A DNA stretch of 6,424 nucleotides from the NCBI GenBank assembly GCA_938046705.1, contig CALIWP010000041.1:1-6424 (forward strand). Direction: 5' to 3'. The notes under the pieces are model-generated. The model did no database searches. It saw nothing but the letters and a program-made list of their open reading frames with translations, and was not told the origin of the DNA. Origin of the DNA: an uncultured Campylobacter sp. GTDB lineage: Bacteria; Campylobacterota; Campylobacteria; Campylobacterales; Campylobacteraceae. Positions 1 through 5,165 of the stretch are shown here, piece by piece. Each line of letters opens with the position of its first letter. Within the stretch, counting starts at the first letter, position 1. The position numbers were made by a program, and so were the translations under genes.

Positions 1-509
1 TTCCAACGAAGCGAAACGACCTAGCGACGGCTATCGACGAGGGTATCCGCAAGGATATTGACGCGCAGCCAAATAAACCAGTCGAACTACTAACCGTGCA
101 GCTGCGCGAGATCATCCTGCCTGAAAAGGTAAAAGAGCAGATCGAGCGCGTACAAATCGCTAAGCAAGAGGCCGAGCGAACCAAGTATGAAGTAGAGCGC
201 GCAAATCAAGAGGCGCTCAAAAAAGCAGCCCTCGCAGAAGGTACGGCAAAAGCCGCTATCATCGAGGCTCAAGGTCGCGCGGACGCCGCTAAGATCGAAG
301 CTGACGCACAGGCATACGCAAACAAAGAGGTCGCAAAAAGCCTCGATCATAATTTGCTAAATTTAAAGCAGATCGAAACGCAGGCTAAATTTAACGAGGC
401 GTTACGCGAAAATAAAGACGCGAAGATATTCTTAACGCCTGGCGGAGCGGTGCCGAATATCTGGGTGGACACGAAGGATAAAGAGAAGCAAAGCGCGATA
501 ACGCAATAA
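1..509 (+). CDS. SPFH/prohibitin-family membrane protein, C-terminal part (5'-truncated by window edge)
   Basis: The frame is open from base 3 to a TAA at 507-509, giving 168 visible residues; the start lies upstream of the window, and the GTG at 96 is only an internal codon. The visible part begins in the end of an SPFH (band 7) domain, with VELLTVQLREIILPEKVKEQIE typical of the prohibitin branch. It then runs into a long Ala/Glu/Lys/Arg-rich coiled coil (roughly visible residues 50-115) and ends in a short tail with LTPGGAVPNIWVD. Known relatives have one N-terminal membrane anchor and form large ring-like assemblies that organise membrane microdomains and affect proteases such as FtsH; no specific partner can be inferred here. 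A strong terminator follows at once, so it is probably the last gene of its transcript. From memory, C. jejuni also has an SPFH gene close to two small membrane-protein genes, which would match 1776-2836. Family call confident, cellular role not. Confidence 0.9.
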   Translation, partial: PTKRNDLATAIDEGIRKDIDAQPNKPVELLTVQLREIILPEKVKEQIERVQIAKQEAERTKYEVERANQEALKKAALAEGTAKAAIIEAQGRADAAKIEADAQAYANKEVAKSLDHNLLNLKQIETQAKFNEALRENKDAKIFLTPGGAVPNIWVDTKDKEKQSAITQ

Positions 510-519
510 TTTTCGCTTG

Positions 520-560
520 AAGCGGCTCGCCTTTTTGCGCTTTGCGGGCGAGCGCTTTTT
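520..560 (+). terminator. Rho-independent terminator of the SPFH gene
   Basis: AAGCG (520-524) plus CTCGCC (526-531) pair with GGCGAG (547-552) plus CGCTT (553-557), leaving one bulged G at 525. This makes an 11-bp GC-rich stem followed by a T run at 556-560. It starts 10 bases after the SPFH stop codon, which is the expected place. Confidence 0.85.
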
Positions 561-662
561 CGGGGTCGGCTAAATTTAGCTTGGATGGCTTTGCTTTGTT
601 GTTGCAAGCAAAGTCCGGCCTGTCGCTAATTTACCTAAGTAACTCCAAAATTATCCAAAAAC

Positions 663-711
663 AGGCGTAGTGATTTGCGAAGCAAATGTTTTAGCGAAAC
701 TTCGCCTTTTT
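663..711 (+). terminator. Possible second terminator hairpin
   Basis: AGGCG (663-667) can pair with CGCCT (703-707), directly followed by Ts to 711. The enclosed 35 bases contain the nested perfect hairpin at 673-687 and a competing GCGAA/TTCGC pairing (677-681 with 701-705). It could back up the terminator at 520-560, or be a leader structure for hisIE if the promoter is upstream of it. The stem is short, so confidence is low. Confidence 0.35.
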
Positions 712-713
712 AC

Positions 714-739
714 GCTCAAATTTGAAGTCAAATTTGAGC
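714..739. repeat. Perfect 11-bp inverted repeat built from two AAATTT motifs
   Basis: GCTCAAATTTG (714-724) and CAAATTTGAGC (729-739) are exact reverse complements separated by the four bases AAGT. The same ten-base core GCTCAAATTT recurs at 785-794 and, reversed, at 940-949 inside hisIE. Only three Ts follow the stem before the sequence turns to TTAAAATTTG, so it is a poor terminator. It could be an RNA structure in the hisIE leader, a protein-binding palindrome, or a by-product of motif accumulation. Confidence 0.7.
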
Positions 740-823
740 TTTAAAATTTGCTAAATTTAAACGAGCGGCGATATTTTTTATGCAGCTCAAATTTACCCGC
801 GTACCGAGCCGAACCCGTAGCCG

Positions 824-830
824 AAAGGAA
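824..830 (+). promoter_or_regulatory. hisIE ribosome binding site
   Basis: AAAGGAA ends five bases before the ATG at 836, the only good Shine-Dalgarno match nearby, and it fixes the hisIE start. Confidence 0.8.
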
Positions 831-835
831 ATAAA

Positions 836-1696
836 ATGAAAATAGACTGGGAAAAAGTAGGCGGTCTTTTGCCTGCCGTCGTTCAAGAAAGCTCGAGCGG
901 CGAGGTTTTGATGCTTGCTTATATGAACGAAGAGGCGTTAAATTTGAGCCTAAAAACGGGCTTTGCGCACTATTTTTCGCGCACGAAAAACCGTATCTGG
1001 AAAAAGGGCGAGGAGAGCGGAAATACGCAGGCCATAGATGAGATTTTCCTTGACTGCGACAACGACACTATACTGCTCAAAGTCGTTCAAAACGGCGGCA
1101 TAGCCTGCCACACCGGCGCAAAATCGTGCTTTTTTAGAAAGATTTCTGGAGACGGCGGCGAGTCAAATTTAACCAGCGCCGACGGGCAAAATTTAAACCA
1201 AGCCAAAAAGCCGATCTACGGCATAATCGACGAGGTTTATCACGCGATATTAGACCGCAAGCTAAATGCCGATCCGCAGACTTCATACGTCGCGAGCTTG
1301 TTTAAAAAGGGCGAAAACGCAATCCTAAAAAAAGTTGGCGAGGAGGCCACGGAGCTCGTGATGGCGTGCAAGGACGCCTCGGTGCGCAAAAACGAAACTT
1401 CGCAGTTTGACTCTGCCGCAAACGGTGGTCAAATTTCGTCAAATTTAACCCAAAACAAAAATTTTGCTAAAATTTCAAACGAAAACGCCGCAAACAAAAA
1501 CAGCCAAACTGAGACATCTCAAAACCAAAAGCCAAAAACGCCGACCGAGGAGATCATCTACGAGGCGGCCGACCTGTGCTTTCACTCGCTCGTGGCACTA
1601 GCGCTACACGGCATTCACCCTGACCGCGTCAAGGCCGAGCTCGCGCGCCGTTTCGGACTAAGCGGTATCGAGGAAAAAAACTCGCGAAAAGGCTAG
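836..1696 (+). CDS. hisIE: Bifunctional phosphoribosyl-AMP cyclohydrolase / phosphoribosyl-ATP pyrophosphatase (HisIE)
   Basis: The cytoplasmic enzyme performs the second and third steps of histidine synthesis: HisE cleaves pyrophosphate from phosphoribosyl-ATP and HisI opens the adenine ring of phosphoribosyl-AMP. The HisI domain (about residues 1-103) shows [19 protein letters not shown] at 47-65, the metal-binding DCDND at 73-77, and the zinc-type cysteines C91 and C98 in CHTGAKSC, together with C74. The HisE domain (about 128-275) is MazG-like, with EEATE at 169-173 and EAAD at 243-246, both intact. The protein is 286 residues, against about 200-210 for usual HisIE proteins. The extra length is a mild linker expansion at about 104-126 and a large Asn/Ser/Gln/Lys-rich insert at about 181-237 inside HisE, between its two catalytic helices. 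No other his gene is in the window. Stop is TAG at 1694-1696. Function is very likely retained, but the effect of the insert is unknown. Confidence 0.95.
   Translation: MKIDWEKVGGLLPAVVQESSSGEVLMLAYMNEEALNLSLKTGFAHYFSRTKNRIWKKGEESGNTQAIDEIFLDCDNDTILLKVVQNGGIACHTGAKSCFFRKISGDGGESNLTSADGQNLNQAKKPIYGIIDEVYHAILDRKLNADPQTSYVASLFKKGENAILKKVGEEATELVMACKDASVRKNETSQFDSAANGGQISSNLTQNKNFAKISNENAANKNSQTETSQNQKPKTPTEEIIYEAADLCFHSLVALALHGIHPDRVKAELARRFGLSGIEEKNSRKG
1376..1546 (+). other. Low-complexity insert within the HisE domain
   Basis: This DNA encodes residues about 181-237 of HisIE, dominated by Asn, Ser, Gln, Lys, Thr and Ala with almost no aliphatic core residues. In ordinary HisE the last Glu of EExxE and the Glu of ExxD lie about 17 residues apart; here they are 70 apart, so roughly 53-55 residues are extra. 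It carries four AAATTT copies (1431, 1441, 1459, 1470) in 45 bases, while the flanking catalytic-domain DNA has none. The frame is kept and the catalytic residues are intact, so it reads as a tolerated disordered loop. Confidence 0.8.
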
Positions 1697-1723
1697 GGTG
1701 GTCAAATTTGGCACGCTTTGTGC

Positions 1724-1729
1724 AGGAGG
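1724..1729 (+). promoter_or_regulatory. Orphan consensus Shine-Dalgarno sequence AGGAGG
   Basis: This is the best ribosome-binding match in the window, but it lies 46 bases before the ATG at 1776. The only start codon at a suitable distance is the TTG at 1739, which opens an 80-codon frame overlapping the next gene out of phase. That frame looks like a shadow. The site may be chance, or may have belonged to an earlier gene start. Confidence 0.4.
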
Positions 1730-1775
1730 ATTTTAAATTTGGCTCGCCGCAAGGCAAACGAAGCAAAGAGGCAAG

Positions 1776-2303
1776 ATGATAAACGAACTAAAACAAGGCT
1801 TAAATTTCTATCTGACGCACCTTGGCTGGGTGGATTTTGCCGCCTATATCTGGATGTTTTTGACCTTTTTAGCGCTTGTTTCGCTTTGCATTTACGTCGC
1901 GTCAAAGTCCTTTTTCGCGGGCTTTGCGCTAATGATCGTTACTATCGCGGGGCTTGGATGCGGGGCGTATTTTATGCCTAAGCTTTTAGACGAAAATCTG
2001 CGAACTCGCTCGCTCGAGCTAGTCTCAACTAAGCAGCTTGAGTACTCAAACACGTTGCTTGTGGATCTGCGCCTCACAAATCTCTCAAAAAAACCGTTTA
2101 ACTACTGCGAAATCGGGCTTAGCTTTTACAAAAACTCGGGCAATACGCTGCGCCGATACGCAAACGAACTAAAACCGTTTTTGAGAGAAAATATCGTGCT
2201 AAAAGACGCGCTGGACGTAAATGCGACGCGCGAGATCACGCACGCGGTAAATAACTTTCGCGCGCAGGACTACAACGTCACGACAAGCTCAGAGTGTTTT
2301 TGA
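1776..2303 (+). CDS. Small membrane protein, DUF2393-like, first of a pair
   Basis: The function is unknown; it resembles the DUF2393 group of small membrane proteins of Campylobacter and relatives. The 175-residue protein has two hydrophobic segments (about 19-43 and 46-68) joined by a very short loop with a lysine, then a soluble domain of about 105 residues rich in predicted beta strands, such as LLVDLRLTN at 94-102. By analogy with its partner, the soluble domain should lie outside the inner membrane. Cysteines are at 38 and 62 in the membrane segments and at 111 and 174 in the soluble domain. The ATG at 1776 is chosen because the frame is closed by TAA at 1734-1736 and has no other standard start; a modest AAGAG-type site (AAAGAG, 1765-1770) precedes it. 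Its TGA at 2301-2303 overlaps the ATG of the next gene. It lies 79 bases after hisIE and may share its transcript. Confidence 0.8.
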   Translation: MINELKQGLNFYLTHLGWVDFAAYIWMFLTFLALVSLCIYVASKSFFAGFALMIVTIAGLGCGAYFMPKLLDENLRTRSLELVSTKQLEYSNTLLVDLRLTNLSKKPFNYCEIGLSFYKNSGNTLRRYANELKPFLRENIVLKDALDVNATREITHAVNNFRAQDYNVTTSSECF

Positions 2304-2836
2304 TGGAAGGGTATTTTAATATTTTTCACCTCATCGCGCTTGCGGTTTTGGCGCTACTATCGGTGCTTTTCGCGCTGATATCGCGCGGCGAAAAAAATCC
2401 TAAATTTTTTAAAATTTACGTCGCGATAAACGTCGTATCTACGCTGACGCTTGGATATTTTTTCATGATGATCGTGGATAAATACACCAAAAAAGCCGTG
2501 CTGACGGAGTTTTCCGGCCACCGCGTACTAAGAAACGAAACCATCGTGTTTAAGGGCTCGCTGCGAAATACGGGCGAGTTTAGCATCGCAAACTGTGATC
2601 TGACCGTTAAGCTCATCAATAACCCCGTGAGTAAGGAGACGATCGCGGGCTCTATCTTTAAGCCTAGCGGGTTGTCGCTATCTTCGCGCAGCGACGAGCG
2701 CTCAAACGTAGCTGAGATCACCGCTAGCGTCGCTAAAAATATCGCGCCTAAACAAATACGAAATTTTAGCCTCTCTATGCCGTATCCGTCGTACTTTGCT
2801 AATACCCAAACGATAACGAAGCTGGAGTGCAGGTAG
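2303..2836 (+). CDS. Small membrane protein, DUF2393-like, second of a pair
   Basis: The function is unknown. The 177-residue protein repeats the layout of its neighbour: membrane segments at about 7-27 and 39-58, then a beta-rich soluble domain to the C-terminus. The loop between the segments carries R28, K31, K34 and K37, so the positive-inside rule puts it in the cytoplasm and both termini outside. The only cysteines are C98 and C176. A motif around the first cysteine (NCDLTVKL) matches the neighbour's YCEIGLSF, and both proteins end in Glu-Cys plus one residue, suggesting an old duplication. The start is set at the ATG at 2303 because it forms TGATG with the upstream stop, typical of translational coupling; the in-frame GTG at 2294 is less likely. 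Stop is TAG at 2834-2836, followed by a terminator hairpin. The two proteins probably act together, perhaps as a heteromer; this is inference. Confidence 0.8.
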   Translation: MEGYFNIFHLIALAVLALLSVLFALISRGEKNPKFFKIYVAINVVSTLTLGYFFMMIVDKYTKKAVLTEFSGHRVLRNETIVFKGSLRNTGEFSIANCDLTVKLINNPVSKETIAGSIFKPSGLSLSSRSDERSNVAEITASVAKNIAPKQIRNFSLSMPYPSYFANTQTITKLECR

Positions 2837-2866
2837 GGGGCAGGCAAATTTACTCGAATGCGATAT

Positions 2867-2889
2867 AAAAACCTCCAAAGGAGCTTTTT
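2867..2889 (+). terminator. Probable Rho-independent terminator after the DUF2393-like pair
   Basis: AAAAA (2867-2871) and CTCC (2873-2876) pair with GGAG (2880-2883) and TTTTT (2885-2889) around an AAA loop, with one C:C mismatch (2872/2884). It starts 30 bases after the stop codon. The GC part of the stem is short, so it may be leaky. The same AAAGGAG also looks like a ribosome site for a 27-codon TTG frame at 2891, described under findings. Confidence 0.6.
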
Positions 2890-3091
2890 GTTGAAGGTAG
2901 GTATAAACACAAAAATCACGATCTTGTCGATGTTCTTAAAAATAACAAGCGTAGAGATAAAAAAACATATATAGTCCGTTTAAAAATTCCGAAAAAGAAA
3001 TTTAGAGAAATTTTATAGTGTTTTTAGCTCGATATGGAAGTGGTGAAAATAGCGGAGTTTATTAAAATTTCATAAAAAAAATCGATAAAAT

Positions 3092-3118
3092 GGCCAAAAA
3101 TATCAGAATTTTATGGCC
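3092..3118. repeat. 10-bp inverted repeat with one bulge
   Basis: GGCCAAAAAT (3092-3101) pairs with ATTTTATGGCC (3108-3118), with A3113 bulged and ATCAGA as the loop. No T run follows on the plus strand. On the minus strand a T8 run comes about a dozen bases after the stem, too far for a standard terminator. Function unassigned. Confidence 0.6.
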
Positions 3119-3163
3119 GGTGTGCATGATAAAATATTTAATTTTAGAATAGATTTCTGGCTC

Positions 3164-3236
3164 GTATGCCTAGTTGGTTAAAAACCTACTGCTTTATAAC
3201 ATTTCTTGGCTAGCGGTTGCTAGTAAAACGGCATAC
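3164..3236 (+). other. Nested stem structure resembling a cloverleaf, not a tRNA
   Basis: GTATGCC (3164-3170) and GGCATAC (3230-3236) form a 7-bp closing stem. Inside lie GGTT-AAA-AACC (3176-3186) and CTAGC-GGTT-GCTAG (3210-3223). The size of 73 bases is tRNA-like, but the last hairpin has a four-base loop instead of a T loop, it does not abut the closing stem, and there is no anticodon stem. It may be a chance fold or a small structured RNA. Confidence 0.3.
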
Positions 3237-3549
3237 TAAAGTGCGACGTTCAAGTTTGTTTATATAGCCTAAAACTATTTTGCAAATGAATTGATACTGA
3301 TGTCGCCTAGATGTAGCGACTTTAATTACCCGCTATCTATTTTGATTACCGGGGAAGGCTTACGATGGTTTGTTGGATTGCGGAGACGAGGTTATAGTGA
3401 CACAAAGAACTCAAAGAATAATTTAATTGCGATGCGCTTACCGTTTGTTAAGACGAAGCTAGAAGGATAGCGAAGTAGTGGTTATATGTAATAACGGTAA
3501 TATGTTAAATAGATTATTATATTCGCTTAACTGATCTTAATTTTAAAAA

Positions 3550-3584
3550 TTTTATGAAAATAGAAAGGGCGAAGACCGCCCCTT
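3550..3584 (-). terminator. Rho-independent terminator of aqpZ
   Basis: On the minus strand GGGCG (complement of 3577-3581) pairs with CGCCC (complement of 3567-3571) around a five-base loop. A/T pairs outside one mismatch extend it, and the T-rich CTTTCTATTTTCATAAAATT follows (down to about 3547). It begins 17 bases after the aqpZ stop. Confidence 0.8.
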
Positions 3585-3600
3585 GAAGTATAAAGTGTGA

Positions 3601-4311
3601 TTATTTTACGCTTTTGCAGCAGCCGCATGTGCAGCCCATAACTTTATAGATGATAGCTCCGATGATCGCTCCAACGATAGGCGCAACCCAGAAAAGCCAA
3701 AGTTGCTCTAATGCCCAACCGCCTTGAAATATCGCAACGCCAGTTGAACGAGCTGGGTTAACTGATGTGTTTGTGATAGGTATCGAGATAAGGTGGATAA
3801 GTGTCAAACCAAGGCCAATAGCGATCGGCGCAAAGCCTTTTGGCGCACGCTCATCAGTCGCACCTAAGATGATGATAAGGAAAAACGCAGTTAAAACCAC
3901 CTCAGCAACTAGCGCTGAAACTAGGCTGTAGCCATTTGGTGAGTGCTCGCCGTATCCGTTGCTAGCAAAACCGCTCGCAGTAGCGTCAAATCCAGCCTTA
4001 CCTGAAGCGATAAGATATAGCACGGCAGCAGCTGCGATCGCTCCGATAACTTGTGCGATAACGTAAGGCACGAAGTCTTTTTTGTCAAATCTTCCACCAA
4101 CTAGTAGGCCAACCGATACGGCTGGATTGAAGTGGCCGCCACTAATGTGGCCAACTGCGTAAGCCATCGTAAGAACTGTAAGACCAAACGCTAGCGAAAC
4201 TCCGACAAATCCGATACCAAGCTCTGGGAAAGCCGCTGCAAATACTGCACTGCCGCAACCTCCAAAAACTAACCAAAATGTACCAAAAAACTCAGCTAAA
4301 TATTTTTTCAT
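3601..4311 (-). CDS. aqpZ: Aquaporin Z water channel
   Basis: This is an inner-membrane channel of the MIP family that lets water cross in response to osmotic change. The 236 residues match the usual 230-odd of AqpZ, with six membrane segments and both half-helix motifs: NPA at 62-64 ([10 protein letters not shown]) and NPA at 185-187 (SVNPARS). The residues equivalent to the E. coli AqpZ selectivity filter are F42, H173, T182 and R188, the water-selective set, so this is not a glycerol channel. The start ATG (4309-4311) follows an AAGGGA-type site, and the N-terminus [22 protein letters not shown] aligns with the family start. It is transcribed alone, with a promoter at 4345-4372 and its own terminator. 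Two points are odd: the C-terminal tail reads [11 protein letters not shown], with cysteines at 227, 229, 231 and 232, which I do not recall from AqpZ; and the gene contains no AAATTT although the hexamer is frequent elsewhere. Confidence 0.96.
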   Translation of the reverse strand: MKKYLAEFFGTFWLVFGGCGSAVFAAAFPELGIGFVGVSLAFGLTVLTMAYAVGHISGGHFNPAVSVGLLVGGRFDKKDFVPYVIAQVIGAIAAAAVLYLIASGKAGFDATASGFASNGYGEHSPNGYSLVSALVAEVVLTAFFLIIILGATDERAPKGFAPIAIGLGLTLIHLISIPITNTSVNPARSTGVAIFQGGWALEQLWLFWVAPIVGAIIGAIIYKVMGCTCGCCKSVK

Positions 4312-4312
4312 C

Positions 4313-4321
4313 TCTTCCCTT
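4313..4321 (-). promoter_or_regulatory. aqpZ ribosome binding site
   Basis: Read on the minus strand, AAGGGAAGA ends one base before the ATG, with its AGGGA core about four bases upstream. It supports the start at 4311. Confidence 0.7.
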
Positions 4322-4344
4322 TTAGGTAAATTTAAAAGCGCGCG

Positions 4345-4372
4345 ATTTTAGCATAAATTTGTAACTTTGCAA
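4345..4372 (-). promoter_or_regulatory. Sigma-70 promoter of aqpZ
   Basis: On the minus strand TTGCAA (4372-4367) and TAAAAT (4350-4345) are separated by 16 bases, and the -10 is preceded by TGC, giving the extended -10 common in Campylobacter. Transcription would start near 4338, leaving an untranslated leader of about 27 bases. No operator is evident. Confidence 0.65.
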
Positions 4373-4946
4373 AATATTTTATAGTCTAAATCTATAACAT
4401 AATGTCTCATGGAGCGTTTTGGTATTTGTTCCGGTTGTTTAGCTCGCGTCTCGGATTTGCTAAAAACTTAACGGTATCGATATCAAGATTCTCCGAGCTT
4501 GACGTGCGGCACCTAGCGTAAGCGCATATTTTTTACATTTTTGCTGTTCTCTACGTACCGTTAAACCGATATTTGCATATCTATTAGTTATCATCTAAGT
4601 TGTTAAATTTTACTCATAGACCACGATCTGTATGCCGTCCGGAAAGAGCGTATTTGCTAAAACCGTCGCTGTTTTTCTCATAATTCAAAGCAAAAAGTAT
4701 CCTTAAATATAAGCCTTTAAAATCAAAACAAAAATTAAAAACGCGAAGAATTATCTTGAACTAAATTGCGATAAGAGCCGGGTTGATCGTAAAAAGCTTC
4801 TAGACATTAAGTGTTGGGGCTTTATTTTCCGCAATCAAGCCCGTAGTCATTTGACGGTTTTTTACGCTTATCGCTGAATGCGGCGGAAATATAGCCGCAG
4901 TTGTATGGTAAATATTAAAAAGTCGCATGGGTGACCGAAAATACTT
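4373..4946. other. Intergenic region with possible minus-strand gene debris
   Basis: No full gene is seen. On the minus strand a 23-codon frame starts with ATG at 4681 (MRKTATVLANTLFPDG, ending VVYE, stop at 4610-4612). Further on, a 41-codon open stretch (4532 down to 4410, TGA at 4407-4409) lacks a start and ends KFLANPRRELNNRNKYQNAP, which looks protein-like. I recognise neither. Inverted repeats are TGCGGC/GCCGCA (4879-4899), GGGCTT/AAGCCC (4817-4842) and CCGT/ACGG followed by six Ts (4841-4863), the last two mutually exclusive. AAATTT occurs at 4605. No attachment site, tRNA or insertion sequence end is visible. Confidence 0.5.
4917..4935 (-). terminator. Weak terminator candidate after the nucleotidase pseudogene
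   Basis: On the minus strand GTCAC pairs with GCGAC (one A:C mismatch) around CCAT, followed by five Ts (complement of 4917-4921). It starts about 12 bases after the final TAA. The stem is short, so this is tentative. Confidence 0.35.
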
Positions 4947-5161
4947 TTAATCCAAAATCGTTAATCGCCCCTCGACGTCTTGCCTAACGGCTTTATGCGA
5001 ATTTAAATACTCAGCCAAGATATCCAAACAAGAAGTGGAAATCATCTTAGGAGCGCCGAAATTTTTCACGTGCTCAAAACTGACGCCAAAAAAGCTTTCA
5101 AGGTTACAGTAATGATAATTTTGCAAACCGACCGTAAAAATACCGTCATCGGGCATTTCTA

Positions 5162-5165
5162 CCCC
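5162..5165 (-). other. Single-base frameshift at a short G run in the nucleotidase gene
   Basis: On the minus strand CAGGGGTAG ends the upstream frame at TAG (5161-5159), while family-like sequence continues in the next frame as VEMPDDGIFTVGLQNYHY. One missing G in the run (five expected, four present) restores the full reading frame. The run is too short for the long G-tract phase variation known in Campylobacter. Confidence 0.8.

Larger units (their letters stand above)
561..823. other. Hairpin-rich intergenic region upstream of hisIE
   Basis: No credible gene lies between the SPFH terminator and the hisIE ribosome site. The stretch holds six AAATTT copies (572, 718, 730, 744, 753, 789), a small perfect hairpin ATTTGC-GAA-GCAAAT (673-687), a possible second terminator (663-711) and a perfect 11-bp hairpin (714-739). 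The hisIE promoter must lie here or upstream, but no sigma-70 pair stands out. GATATT near 770 is a weak -10 candidate without a clear -35. Confidence 0.6.
2890..3549. other. Long region without a convincing gene; hairpins and possible gene debris
   Basis: All frames are short. On the plus strand an open stretch without a start codon (2869-3015) ends in RLKIPKKKFREIL. A 20-codon frame starts at the ATG of AAAATGGCC (3090). A 26-codon stretch (3346-3423) contains LLDCGDEVIVTQR. Structured elements are the hairpins at 3092-3118 and 3302-3320 and the nested structure at 3164-3236. AAATTT occurs at 2998, 3008, 3065 and 3547. No tRNA, insertion sequence end or CRISPR repeat is seen. The region separates convergent genes (plus-strand pair and minus-strand aqpZ), so it needs no promoter and may be a site where decayed genes persist. 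Confidence 0.6.

Noticed and set aside
90..607. Two minus-strand open frames (90-350 and 347-607)
   Set aside because: They lie antisense to the SPFH coding region or across its terminator, have no ribosome site, and are Cys/Leu/Phe-rich in the way typical of reverse-strand shadows.
1718..1981. Plus-strand frame of 87 codons overlapping the first DUF2393-like gene
   Set aside because: It overlaps a gene with clear membrane segments, has an Arg/Lys-rich composition typical of a shifted frame, and depends on GTG or TTG starts. The AGGAGG at 1724 is the only support.
2294..2302. GTG at 2294 as the start of the second DUF2393-like gene
   Set aside because: The ATG at 2303, forming TGATG with the upstream stop, is the standard coupled start and needs no longer overlap.
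2416..2919. Minus-strand frame of 167 codons
   Set aside because: It is antisense to the second DUF2393-like gene, runs through its terminator, and shows no domain or ribosome site. The plus-strand gene is coupled to its neighbour and is the better explanation.
3164..3236. tRNA gene
   Set aside because: There is no seven-base T loop, no anticodon stem, and the last hairpin does not join the closing stem.
5162..5165. Phase-variable G tract
   Set aside because: The run has four Gs (five if repaired). Campylobacter phase-variable tracts are usually eight or more, and the gene also carries a nonsense codon.
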